Assembly: GCA_903853805.1 (NCBI GenBank)
Contig: CAINUN010000083.1
Location: 111,373-175,372, forward strand
Origin: an uncultured Bacteroidota bacterium
GTDB lineage: Bacteria > Bacteroidota > Bacteroidia > Chitinophagales > Chitinophagaceae
Length of the DNA: 64,000 bases
Direction: 5' to 3'
Shown piece after piece: positions 1 to 8,288 of the stretch. Positions within the stretch are counted from its first letter, which is position 1; each line of letters opens with the position of its first letter. The notes under the pieces were generated by a model. It saw nothing but the letters and a program-made list of their open reading frames with translations, made no database searches and was not told the DNA's origin. The position numbers were made by a program, and so were the translations under genes.

Positions 1-250
1 GACTGAGCAGTTTCAGTTCTTTATGAATATTCTTTGCAAAATTGATAGGCAATGAATCTGTACCAGTGAGTGTTTGACGGTATTCTTCGGTTTGTTGCAA
101 TGCTTGCTCCAAATAATCGAGTTTGGTATGAAAACGGAGATTTGCAGCACGCTCTTTAGCTTCATCTGTACGACAAAGTGCTATAAGCAAATCACTTACT
201 TTATTAAACTCAAGGGCATCCGCGGCATGTGCCGGGTACAATTGCATCAT
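1..250 (-). CDS. MutS2-like DNA mismatch repair family protein, N-terminal fragment
   Basis: The reading frame is open from a start at 250 to the left edge (83 codons), so only the N-terminus is visible. The fragment opens MMQLYPAHAADALEF, has a FNKVSDLLIALCRTDEAKE-type helix, and ends in KELKLLS. From family knowledge this matches the N-terminal helical region of the Bacteroidota MutS2-like ATPases, which start with a short LYP segment and an EF-K--LL--YC helix. The ATPase and any Smr nuclease domain would lie outside the window. MutS2 proteins act on branched DNA or stalled ribosomes rather than in classical mismatch repair. Either of two adjacent ATG codons (250 or 247) could be the start. 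The assignment rests on N-terminal similarity alone. Confidence 0.65.
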   Translation of the reverse strand, partial: MMQLYPAHAADALEFNKVSDLLIALCRTDEAKERAANLRFHTKLDYLEQALQQTEEYRQTLTGTDSLPINFAKNIHKELKLLS

Positions 251-306
251 TACTTAAATCAAAAATGAAAAGGTAAAGATAGAGATGGTAAACATTATTG
301 CTAAAA

Positions 307-336
307 GAAAAGCCGAAGAATGGTCTCCGGCTTTTC
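307..336. terminator. Intergenic hairpin terminator
   Basis: Arms AAAAGCCG and CGGCTTTT flank an 11-12 nt loop, giving A-rich and T-rich flanks on both strands. It lies just past the stop of the lipoprotein gene (356-955, minus strand), so it most likely ends that transcript. Confidence 0.7.
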
Positions 337-355
337 AAGAAAAAACTTATGGGAA

Positions 356-955
356 TTAATCAATATTCTTAGAGATAATTTTGAGATTGGTGAAACTTCC
401 CTGCAATGTACTTGTATCGTGAGAGTCAAAGTTGGACCCTGAAGGAGATCTCGTCAATCTACTAACATGAATGGAATAATTGCCACTAATTGTAGTGTCT
501 GTCATTGCTGTTATTTGAAAAACACTTCCCGGAAGATTGTTTGAAATATAGCCATATAATTCAGGGTCATTGATATTGGTGGTCATTCTTACTTGATGGT
601 AGTTAATATCAATAGGGGTATGGTCATCAAATCTATCAAAGGTATCGGCATTACTCACTAAAAATCTGGCAATGGAATCAATACCAAAGCTAATACTATC
701 GTTTTTGATTTCAAGAGAAGAATAAAACCAAGATTTGAATGGATGAATTTTAGTTGACTTGAAATACATATTGATTTCGCATTTCTTCACCGAATAATTT
801 TGGGTAAGATTATAGTGTTGTGATGTAAAAAAAACATTCCCCATACCATTATTGAATTCACATGGGTCTGGCACATTATAAGGAGCTGTTTTTTCAATCT
901 TTTGACAAGAAGCCAAAATAATAAAAGCACTTAAAATTGTGAGTAATTGTTTCAT
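356..955 (-). CDS. Hypothetical lipoprotein (199 aa)
   Basis: The N-terminus MKQLLTILSAFIILASCQK is a lipoprotein signal peptide with lipobox LASC, so the mature protein is expected to be lipid-anchored at Cys17. The rest is polar, rich in Asn, Thr and Ser, with alternating hydrophobic residues that suggest beta structure. No catalytic motif or known domain was recognised. It is a single-gene unit: a divergent promoter region of about 200 bp separates it from the M43 protease gene, and a hairpin terminator follows it. The region upstream of its start contains an inverted repeat, CACAAC-AA-GTTGTG (973-986), that could be an operator. Function unknown. Confidence 0.75.
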   Translation of the reverse strand: MKQLLTILSAFIILASCQKIEKTAPYNVPDPCEFNNGMGNVFFTSQHYNLTQNYSVKKCEINMYFKSTKIHPFKSWFYSSLEIKNDSISFGIDSIARFLVSNADTFDRFDDHTPIDINYHQVRMTTNINDPELYGYISNNLPGSVFQITAMTDTTISGNYSIHVSRLTRSPSGSNFDSHDTSTLQGSFTNLKIISKNID

Positions 956-1136
956 AAGCTGATATTTAAGTACACAACAAGTTGTGTTGGAAAATTTCTT
1001 TTAAGAAAAGATTTGGGAATAAAATTAATCATAAGGATTGTTTTATCAAATTCTTTATCGGGAAAAATCTTTAGGCGTTTAACTTTAGTAAATCATAACT
1101 TATCTAAAGATAGCCAATCCCTTTTTCTATTTTACC

Positions 1137-1144
1137 TAATTTCG
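1137..1144 (+). promoter_or_regulatory. Putative -7 element of the M43 protease gene
   Basis: TAATTTCG, a one-mismatch match to the Bacteroidota -7 consensus TAnnTTTG, ends 17 nt before the start codon at 1162. The same octamer occurs before other genes in this window, which supports it. No clear TTG -33 element was placed. Confidence 0.4.
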
Positions 1145-1161
1145 AAACTTTATTTACATTC

Positions 1162-3336
1162 ATGAAGAAGATTTTAGGCTTAATATTCATTCACTTATTT
1201 GTCCTTTCTGCCGTTGCCCAACAACCTTGTGTAACCGATAATGTTTATTGGAAAAGGAAAATTGAATTTCCTCAAATTAGTGTAACGGAACAACAATTGG
1301 AGAAGGATATTGCTCGACAAATCCAATTCATCAATTTAAATAATGTTGCTAAAACCACTATTGAAGACACAACTTATTACGATGTTCCTGTGGTGGTTCA
1401 TATAATACATGATTTTGGTTCTGATTATTTAGCTGACGATGCCATCTACAATGCTTTTAAAAACTGGTCGGATGTTTTTGTGTGTAAAAATGCAGACACC
1501 AATTCAGTAATCACTCCGTTCAAACCCTATGTTGGCAATGCTAGAATCAGGCTCCATTTGGCAACTAAAGACCCTAATGGAAATTCTACTAAAGGGGTAA
1601 CAAGGCATTGGTCCTATCTTGCTAGTAATGCCGATGATCAAGCAAAACTGGATTGGTGGCTGAATAGCCAATACATCAACATCTGGTTTGTCGGCAAATT
1701 TTCTACAGATCATACAGGAGCTGCTGCCTATTCTTATTATCCATCTACTGGTGCCTGGATGCCTTATTATGATGGCGTCATCAGTCTTGCTTCTTATTTG
1801 GATGTAGAAAAAACCATTCCACATGAAATAGGTCATAGCCTTAACCTTCAACACGTTTGGGGAAATAACAATAATGCTGGTGTCGCTTGTGGCGACGACC
1901 AAGTGCAAGACACACCACCTACAAAAGGTCATATAGGAGGCGGTTGTACCGCTGCAAATATTTTTGATATCACTTGTTCTACTGGTTATATAGCCAATGG
2001 AATTAATTATCCCGATACCAACAATGCTCAGAATATCATGGATTATACCTATTGTGAGCGAATGTTTTCTAAAGGACAAACATTGAGAATGAGAGCAACA
2101 CTTACCAATAGTACTGCTGGGAGAAATAACTTAATAACTCCATCTAATCTTACTTCAACGGGTGCGTTAAGCACGATGCCTGATTTGAAACCCACTCCTT
2201 CTTTTTCGGTAGAGAAAGCCTTGTTTGCCTCCGAAAGAAGTTATTTTCTTTGTGCCAATAGTGGCACTCAATTTGTTTTTAAAAACAGAAGTTGGAACGA
2301 TACCATTACAGAAGTTAAATGGAGCTTTTCTAACGGAGCTACATACCCCGACACAATTAACAGCGGTATGGTTTATAATTCTTTTTCACAACCTGGTTGG
2401 GTAACTGTTACGTTAAAAGCAACAGGAAATAATTCGGGCAGCAGCACGCTTACCAATACACAAGCAGTATATGTAGCTGACACCAACATGCTACAACCTG
2501 GTGGTTATCATCAAAATTTTGCTACGCTTAACGACCACAATAACTGGCCTACTTTCAACTATTACGAAAATACATTTCAATGGGAGTGGTATCAAGGAAA
2601 AGGTTATGGCGATAATGCTTGTATGCGCTATCGTGCTTTCGACTATCGTTCCACCCCTTTAAGTGCATCAGGAAGTCCTAATGGTGATTGGGACGACTTG
2701 GTTACACCCGGCTTCAACTTGAGCGGCTATAGCAATGGAAAGCTCAACTTAAACTTTTATAGTGCAGGCTCTTTTATAAATGCTATGTCCGACTCGATGA
2801 ACATTCTTATAAGCGAAGATTGTGGAAGAGTTTGGAAAAAAATTGCTGTCATCAATGGGCAACAATTAACGAACAACAACAGTACTTCTTCTGAATTTAT
2901 TCCTTTTAATGCCAATCAATGGATACCTCAAACCATTAGCATACCATCCAATTACTTGAATGTTACCAAAGCTTTTTTCAAGTTCCGGTATTTTCCTACT
3001 GATAATGGCAATGATTTTTACCTCGATAAGTTCTCGATTTCTCCTTTCTCAACGGAGGTGAATGAAGTAGCAGAGGACATAAGTGCAATTAAAATTTTTC
3101 CAAATCCATCTTCTGGGAAAGTGAATGTGGTGTTTAAATCAGGCAACGATGGCAATGTTTCGATTACGATAAGAGACATTACAGGTAAAACCATTTTTAA
3201 TGCAATTGAAAACCTTGTACCAAATACAGTTTTCACCAAAGAATTGGACAATATTTTCCAAGCTAATGGAATGTATTTTATATCTGTAGCTAATGAAAAC
3301 AATATTATTACAGAGAAGTTGATGATGATAAAATAA
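1162..3336 (+). CDS. Secreted M43 (pappalysin/cytophagalysin-type) zinc metalloprotease with T9SS sorting tail
   Basis: 724 aa. A signal peptide (residues 1-19, ending AVAQ) precedes a metzincin-like catalytic domain. The zinc motif HEIGHSLNLQH lies at residues 221-231, with Asn where the generic HExxHxxGxxH has Gly. A Met-turn NIMDYTYC and the following MFSKGQ segment fit the M43 family. After the protease comes a PKD-like stretch (WSFSNGATYPDT), then a jelly-roll-like region. The C-terminus is a T9SS type A sorting domain starting at IKIFPNPSSGK and ending KLMMIK. Expected role: a protease exported through the outer membrane and released or anchored at the surface. It is a single-gene unit with its own terminator at 3364-3385. 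Family assignment is firm; the substrate is unknown. Confidence 0.9.
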   Translation: MKKILGLIFIHLFVLSAVAQQPCVTDNVYWKRKIEFPQISVTEQQLEKDIARQIQFINLNNVAKTTIEDTTYYDVPVVVHIIHDFGSDYLADDAIYNAFKNWSDVFVCKNADTNSVITPFKPYVGNARIRLHLATKDPNGNSTKGVTRHWSYLASNADDQAKLDWWLNSQYINIWFVGKFSTDHTGAAAYSYYPSTGAWMPYYDGVISLASYLDVEKTIPHEIGHSLNLQHVWGNNNNAGVACGDDQVQDTPPTKGHIGGGCTAANIFDITCSTGYIANGINYPDTNNAQNIMDYTYCERMFSKGQTLRMRATLTNSTAGRNNLITPSNLTSTGALSTMPDLKPTPSFSVEKALFASERSYFLCANSGTQFVFKNRSWNDTITEVKWSFSNGATYPDTINSGMVYNSFSQPGWVTVTLKATGNNSGSSTLTNTQAVYVADTNMLQPGGYHQNFATLNDHNNWPTFNYYENTFQWEWYQGKGYGDNACMRYRAFDYRSTPLSASGSPNGDWDDLVTPGFNLSGYSNGKLNLNFYSAGSFINAMSDSMNILISEDCGRVWKKIAVINGQQLTNNNSTSSEFIPFNANQWIPQTISIPSNYLNVTKAFFKFRYFPTDNGNDFYLDKFSISPFSTEVNEVAEDISAIKIFPNPSSGKVNVVFKSGNDGNVSITIRDITGKTIFNAIENLVPNTVFTKELDNIFQANGMYFISVANENNIITEKLMMIK

Positions 3337-3363
3337 TTGATTGAAAAATTTATAGAAATTTGA

Positions 3364-3385
3364 AGCCGAGCAATGTTGCTAGGCT
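3364..3385 (+). terminator. Rho-independent terminator after the M43 gene
   Basis: The hairpin AGCC-g-AGCAA-tg-TTGCT-a-GGCT is followed by ATTTTGT. It lies 28 nt after the stop codon at 3336 and between convergent genes, so it may serve both directions. Confidence 0.65.
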
Positions 3386-3476
3386 ATTTTGTAAGTAATT
3401 GTTATAGAAATATTGGTACACTAAGAGAAAAAGCAAGCGAGAAGTGAGTAATTATTGGGAATTCTCAATTGAAAAA

Positions 3477-5363
3477 TCACCTTTTAATAATCACTTCCAC
3501 TCTTCGATTTTTGCTTCGATTGTTTTCATTGTCGTCATTGGGGGCAATAGGGTTTGCTTCCCCCCAACCTTTTTGTTGCACCTGTAATTCGTTCCATCCA
3601 AGAGAAATGATTTCTTGGGCTACTAAATTGGCGCGAACCAGAGAGAGTTGTTCATTAATGATTGGCGTGCCAGAATTGTCGGTATAGCCATTGACTTGAA
3701 TAATAATTCCTTTGGCATCGAGTGTAAAAGGAGCGAGGGCGTTTTGTAGTTTTTGTTTATCTGCTGGCGTAAGTATTGCCATGTTTTTGGGAAACTGGAA
3801 AGTTGCAATGAGGCTGTCGTTAATGGGAGCTAAATAATCATCGGGTAAGAGCGGGATATTGAATTCTTGAATGCTGCCAGAAAGGCTTTTGGGGTATTCA
3901 ATAGTTTCTTCACGATTCATGTATGAGATGCGGTCCGTTGTCCAATTGTATTTTTTTCCGGATGGAAGTGTTATCATGAAACTACCATCGCCACGATTAG
4001 ACACAAAATGATAAGAGGGATTGCCAGAATAAATTTCACGCACATAAATGCTGCAAATATTGAGGCGTTCTTTGGTGAGACTATCGTAAACATATCCATT
4101 TAAAGCTACCATGGGTTTGGGCTGTAATGGCAAAGGCATATTCATTTCATAGAGGTCGAAATTACCAACATGATTATATCGGTCGGAAGAAAAATAGATT
4201 TTTGTGCCCGAAAAATTGACGCAAAGACTGTTTTCATCTGCTGTGGAATTAAGCGGTTCGCCCATGTTAGTTACCTGAGACCAAAGGCTATCATTTTTTC
4301 TTTTAGCCATAAAAAAATCAGCACCTCCAAAACCATCATGTCCTGTGCTTGAAAAATAGAGTGTGTAATTGTCGGGATGAATAAAAGGTGCTGTTTCATC
4401 GCCACTTGTATTGATTTCAGGTCCAAGATTTCGAGGTAATTGCCAAAGTCCGTTATCGAATTTGGAAACCCAAATATCCATACCTCCAATTCCTCCTGGA
4501 CGATTGCTGACAAAAAACAATTCGCGATTGTCGGGAGAGAGGCAAGCCATGCCTTCAAAAGCAGGAGAATTGATTGTGCCTCCAAAACTTTGTGGTTGAG
4601 ACCAAACGCTATCTGCAGTGTAGGACATGTACAAATCGCAACCCCCATTTTCCCAGCCATTTTGAGAGCGATTGTCGCACTTGGTGAAGAATGAATAATG
4701 CCTATCTGCAGAAATCATTTGAGCTGCTTCTTGGTCAGGGGTGTTAGGCGGGCTACCCATGTTCTTTGGCTTGAACCAACCACCACAACTATCTTTTAAA
4801 GCATAGTAAAAATCTTCGTCAATGCCATTTACATTTCTTGTAAAATAAATCTTTTGTTCGTCGGTAGAAATGCAAGGATATACTTCGGCAAACGGAGAAT
4901 TAGTTCTTTGTAAAACGGAAACCGTATCATTCCATGCCTTACCACGATGATTGATGATGAAATTGGCTTGCCTACGAATGGCTTGCCAGTTTTTATCTCC
5001 ATTATTGGGGATGTAATTCAACGCTTCTTCTGCAAAGCCAGCATAAACTAGGCTTTTGGCTAATGGAAAAGAAAATTGTTTGGCGCCATTGGAACAACCA
5101 TTAAAAGCACGTCGAAATACTTCTGCAGATTTTGAAAAGGCATGTTCATTGAAATACCATTCTCCTAAAGTACTATAAGCATTAATGAAAGATGGATAAA
5201 GTCGAATAGCACTTTCCATTTCTTTACATGCAGCATCGTGGAAATGTTTTGCTTCCAATCTTAATGCATGATCGAAAGCGTGTTGTGCTGCCAAAGGAAT
5301 TTGTGCTTGTACAGATGGCAAGAAAAAAAAGGCACTGATAAATATGGGTAAAATGCTTTTCAT
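3477..5363 (-). CDS. PorE-like OmpA family protein (TPR, PD40 propeller, regulatory-like domain, OmpA)
   Basis: 628 aa with a signal peptide (residues 1-20). Domain order: TPR-like helices (about 25-130); a beta-propeller of PD40-type repeats with motifs such as ISTDEQKIYFTR, LSPDNRELFFVSNR and IHPDNYTLYFSS (about 160-410); a carboxypeptidase-regulatory-like beta domain (about 425-500); and a C-terminal OmpA-like peptidoglycan-binding domain with NGYTDNSG, SLVRANLV and NRSKNRRVEV. Known knowledge: this order is that of PorE, the T9SS component that links the machine to peptidoglycan, but many paralogues share it. With six T9SS cargoes in the window, a T9SS or envelope-anchoring role is plausible. 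It is not next to other known por/gld genes, so the PorE name is not certain. Confidence 0.8.
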   Translation of the reverse strand: MKSILPIFISAFFFLPSVQAQIPLAAQHAFDHALRLEAKHFHDAACKEMESAIRLYPSFINAYSTLGEWYFNEHAFSKSAEVFRRAFNGCSNGAKQFSFPLAKSLVYAGFAEEALNYIPNNGDKNWQAIRRQANFIINHRGKAWNDTVSVLQRTNSPFAEVYPCISTDEQKIYFTRNVNGIDEDFYYALKDSCGGWFKPKNMGSPPNTPDQEAAQMISADRHYSFFTKCDNRSQNGWENGGCDLYMSYTADSVWSQPQSFGGTINSPAFEGMACLSPDNRELFFVSNRPGGIGGMDIWVSKFDNGLWQLPRNLGPEINTSGDETAPFIHPDNYTLYFSSTGHDGFGGADFFMAKRKNDSLWSQVTNMGEPLNSTADENSLCVNFSGTKIYFSSDRYNHVGNFDLYEMNMPLPLQPKPMVALNGYVYDSLTKERLNICSIYVREIYSGNPSYHFVSNRGDGSFMITLPSGKKYNWTTDRISYMNREETIEYPKSLSGSIQEFNIPLLPDDYLAPINDSLIATFQFPKNMAILTPADKQKLQNALAPFTLDAKGIIIQVNGYTDNSGTPIINEQLSLVRANLVAQEIISLGWNELQVQQKGWGEANPIAPNDDNENNRSKNRRVEVIIKR

Positions 5364-5444
5364 TTAATTCCGTAAAAATAATAAGGACTTCTGTTTTACT
5401 ACCATTCAATTTCTGACTTACTTTTAGCAGGTAAAAAAATAAGC

Positions 5445-6704
5445 ATGTCAACCTTTATCACTTGCCCCAATTGCAATCATCAATTTGAACCAACTGATGC
5501 TCTTTCTAAAAGCATTGAAACCGAAATGCGAGGAAAAATGATGCTAGAATGGAATAAAAAAATGGAGGGAATCAATGCTGATAAAAAACAATTGGAAAAT
5601 CTACAAAAAGAAGTTTTATCGCAAAAGGAATCAATGGAAAGCGAGCTGAACAAAAGAGTGGAAATTGCTAAAGCCGAGCAAGAATCGATGCTTAAAAAAG
5701 AACTTCGTTTGGAAATCCAAGCAGATTTTCAACACCAATTGGCAATGAAGGATGATGCCAAAAAAGAAACAGAAGAAAAACTGAAAGTTCAAAGGCAAAA
5801 GGAATTGGAGCTAATGAAAAAGATGCAAGAAATGGAAGACTTGAAAAATCATTTGGAAATCGAAACTCAAAAACAATTAATAGAAGAACGTGGAAAAATA
5901 TTAGTGGAAGTAAAAACAATGGAAGACGCTAGATATAAACTACGCGAACAAGAACATCAAATGAAACTGAAAGAATTAGAAAAACAACTTGCCGACCAAA
6001 AAAGGCTAGCAGAGGAAGCCCTAAGAAAGGCAGAACAAGGCTCAATGCAGTTGCAAGGGGAAGTTCAGGAAATAGAGTTAGAACATTTGCTTCGTCAGAA
6101 TTTCCCGTTTGATAACATTCAAGAAATAGGGAAGGGGGTTCGTGGTGCCGATTGTGTAATGAATGTTCGCAACAACTTAGGCACTGAATGCGGTACTATA
6201 ATTTTCGAAAGCAAACGCACCAAAGATTTTGGCGGTGACTGGATTGATAAACTCAAGAAAGATATGGTTTCTAAAAATGCTGATTTGGCTGTTATAGTTA
6301 CTCAGACAATGCCTAAAGACATGGAACGATTTGGTGAAAAACAAGGCATTTACATCTGCAACTTTTCCGAAGTTAAAAGTTTGGTAAGCATATTACGTCA
6401 GGCAGTAATTAAGGTTTTTGAAGCCAAGAAAAGCCAAGAAAATAAGGGTGATAAAATGGTAGCTTTGTATGATTACCTAACGGGTACAGAGTTTTTCTCA
6501 CAATGGAATGCTATCAGAGAAAGTTTTCAGAATTTTCGCGATTCGCTTCAAAAAGAGCGCGATGATTTTGAAAAAAACTGGAAGAAAAAACAAAAATTAC
6601 TAGATAATATCATCAATAATTCCCTTCAAATAAGTGGTAGCATCGAAGGTATTTCCGGAATGGAAAGTCTTGGATGGAATGAGGGAGGAAAATTATTGGA
6701 TTAA
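5445..6704 (+). CDS. DUF2130 domain protein
   Basis: 419 aa. The N-terminus ITCPNCNHQFEP holds a single CPxC pair resembling half of a zinc ribbon. A long charged coiled coil follows (residues about 30-205, rich in Lys, Glu and Gln). The C-terminal half carries the DUF2130 signature FESKRTKDFGGDWIDKLK, then ADLAVIVT, and a second helical coiled segment near the end (RDSLQKERDDFEKNW). The family is widespread but of unsettled function. The E-S-K arrangement after an acidic strand resembles a PD-(D/E)xK nuclease core, but that is inference from the motif only. A possible -7 element TACTTTTA lies a few bases upstream of the start. The small secreted protein at 6736 follows after 31 bp and may be co-transcribed. 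Confidence 0.85.
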   Translation: MSTFITCPNCNHQFEPTDALSKSIETEMRGKMMLEWNKKMEGINADKKQLENLQKEVLSQKESMESELNKRVEIAKAEQESMLKKELRLEIQADFQHQLAMKDDAKKETEEKLKVQRQKELELMKKMQEMEDLKNHLEIETQKQLIEERGKILVEVKTMEDARYKLREQEHQMKLKELEKQLADQKRLAEEALRKAEQGSMQLQGEVQEIELEHLLRQNFPFDNIQEIGKGVRGADCVMNVRNNLGTECGTIIFESKRTKDFGGDWIDKLKKDMVSKNADLAVIVTQTMPKDMERFGEKQGIYICNFSEVKSLVSILRQAVIKVFEAKKSQENKGDKMVALYDYLTGTEFFSQWNAIRESFQNFRDSLQKERDDFEKNWKKKQKLLDNIINNSLQISGSIEGISGMESLGWNEGGKLLD

Positions 6705-6735
6705 TACTTTGATATTAGAAAATACATTTTTCGCT

Positions 6736-7203
6736 ATGAAAATAATTTTTAGATTCTTTTTAATTCTTCTTCTTTTGTTTGGAACAAAAGCCATAGCCCA
6801 ACCGATTTATATTCCTATTCGTCCATTAGAAGGATATTTTATTGACCCGAAAATTCCATTGAAAGAAGGACTCAACTTTTTTGTTTTTAAAAACAGTAGA
6901 CAGTTTGAAAAATTCTTTGGAAAAATAGATAAACCGGAGGCACCTGATTTTGAAATGGAAAGAGTAATTGCCATTATTCATTCACCAACAAAAAAACAAA
7001 CTGCATTAGGGCTTTATCCTAAAGTAGCGAAAGCAGGAGATTATATGGAAGCCTATTTTCAATTTAGTCAAGAAAAACATAGCCTCACTTACACAACTTC
7101 ACCTATAGTTGTAGCAGCTGTACCTATCCATTATGCTACAAGGAAATTCAAATTCTATGATGAGCCAACAAAAAAACTATTAGCTAGTGTTGACATAAAG
7201 TAA
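6736..7203 (+). CDS. Small secreted protein of unknown function (155 aa)
   Basis: The start at 6736 is chosen because it gives a clean signal peptide (MKIIFRFFLILLLLFGTKAIAQ); the frame is open upstream to 6634, but that would bury the signal inside DUF2130-overlapping sequence. The mature part is about 133 residues, with predicted beta strands and a conserved-looking phrase FEMERVIAIIHSPTKKQTALG. No domain was recognised. It begins 31 bp after the DUF2130 stop and ends 1 bp before the convergent PspC gene. Confidence 0.75.
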   Translation: MKIIFRFFLILLLLFGTKAIAQPIYIPIRPLEGYFIDPKIPLKEGLNFFVFKNSRQFEKFFGKIDKPEAPDFEMERVIAIIHSPTKKQTALGLYPKVAKAGDYMEAYFQFSQEKHSLTYTTSPIVVAAVPIHYATRKFKFYDEPTKKLLASVDIK

Positions 7204-7204
7204 A

Positions 7205-7435
7205 CTATAGCCAACGAAGTGGGTTTCTGCGGCTTAAACCAATATAGTTTTTCACATTTTTCCAAAAAGCTAAAACCATATAAACAACTACAGGAGAGCC
7301 AAGGGTAAGAAAGCTGATGTAAATAAACCAAAGGCGGATGCGACTAGTTGCAATCCCCAACCTTTCGCCAATAGAAGTACAAACGCCAAATGCCTGCCAT
7401 TCAATAAAATTCTTAAAATTGTACAGTGGTTTCAT
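7205..7435 (-). CDS. PspC domain membrane protein (76 aa)
   Basis: The start at 7435 (MKPLYNFKNFIEW) is preferred because the frame-open extension to 7576 overlaps the divergent tcdA gene and has no family similarity. The protein has the PspC pattern: a short N-terminal segment, FGVCTSIGERLGIATSRIRL, then a hydrophobic helix (LWFIYISFLTLGSPVVVYMVLAFW) and a basic tail. PspC-type proteins are small inner-membrane proteins linked to phage-shock or envelope-stress responses. Here it is a lone gene without pspA or pspB. The stop codon is 1 bp from the convergent stop at 7203. Confidence 0.75.
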   Translation of the reverse strand: MKPLYNFKNFIEWQAFGVCTSIGERLGIATSRIRLWFIYISFLTLGSPVVVYMVLAFWKNVKNYIGLSRRNPLRWL

Positions 7436-7511
7436 AAATTGCTTATGTTGGTAAAAATAAGCAATCACACGATGTAAATATTTTTTCTTTGCAAAACATT
7501 TTGACACATTT

Positions 7512-8240
7512 ATGGATACAAGCTGGTTAAGTAGAACTGAGCTATTAATAGGTAAAGAAAAATTAGAAAAACTCACTAATGCCCATGTGTTAGTTGTAGG
7601 TATGGGAGGCGTTGGTAGTTATGCTGCAGAATTTATTTGCAGAGCAGGACTAGGCACTATGACCATTATTGACGGAGATACAGTTGATCCAAGCAATAGA
7701 AACCGACAACTTCCTGCCTTAGCTACTAATCATGGTGAATATAAAGTAGAGATTATGGCGGAAAGACTAAAGAACATAAATCCAGAACTAAACCTTCACG
7801 TGGTTCGAGAATTCATCAATCCTGAAAGAGCTTCTGAAATTTTAGAAGAAAGGTTTGATTATGTAGTGGAAGCAATAGACAGCCTCTCGCCTAAACTCAA
7901 TTTTATCAAAGCAGCTTATCATAGCAAAACCAAGTTTGTAAGTTCAATGGGTGCAGGTGCTAAACTTGATCCTACAGAACTTCAAGTATGTGACATTTCC
8001 AAGACTTATAATTGCCCTTTTGCACAACAAATCAGAAAGAAATTGAAAGAGGCAAAAATCTATAAAGGTGTTAAGGTTGTTTTTTCTCCAGAAGAACCAA
8101 TAAAAGAATCGTTGATGTTGACTACAAATACACCTTATAAAAAGTCGGCTTACGGAACTATTTCCTATTTACCTGCAACCTTTGGTGCCTGTGTTGCTTC
8201 TGTTGCAATTCGAGAGTTGATGGGTATTAATGTAAAATAA
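7512..8240 (+). CDS. tcdA: tRNA threonylcarbamoyladenosine dehydratase
   Basis: 242 aa, an E1/ThiF-fold enzyme. A nucleotide-binding loop VVGMGGVGSYAAEF lies near residues 29-42, followed by IDGDTVDPSNRNRQLPA, the E1-like ATP and Asp/Arg motif, and VEAIDSLSPKLNFI. The family adenylates and cyclises t6A37 of ANN-decoding tRNAs to ct6A. It is close to the usual length (about 250-270). The protein starts 76 bp from the divergent PspC start. A TTTCTTTG sequence upstream resembles the -7 consensus with one mismatch. A terminator follows the stop directly. Confidence 0.9.
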   Translation: MDTSWLSRTELLIGKEKLEKLTNAHVLVVGMGGVGSYAAEFICRAGLGTMTIIDGDTVDPSNRNRQLPALATNHGEYKVEIMAERLKNINPELNLHVVREFINPERASEILEERFDYVVEAIDSLSPKLNFIKAAYHSKTKFVSSMGAGAKLDPTELQVCDISKTYNCPFAQQIRKKLKEAKIYKGVKVVFSPEEPIKESLMLTTNTPYKKSAYGTISYLPATFGACVASVAIRELMGINVK

Positions 8241-8267
8241 AAAGCTGCCCCAATTAGAGCAGCTTTA
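8241..8267. terminator. Bidirectional terminator between tcdA and the DPP III gene
   Basis: AAAGCTGC - 10 nt loop - GCAGCTTT with A/T-rich flanks, directly after the tcdA stop and 22 nt from the convergent gene's stop. Confidence 0.8.
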
Positions 8268-8288
8268 TTATATAACTCAACATTTAAC

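Noticed and set aside
947..1165. Plus-strand frame of 72 codons between the lipoprotein and M43 genes
   Set aside because: Composition is that of translated AT-rich intergenic DNA, it overlaps the M43 start and contains its promoter element.
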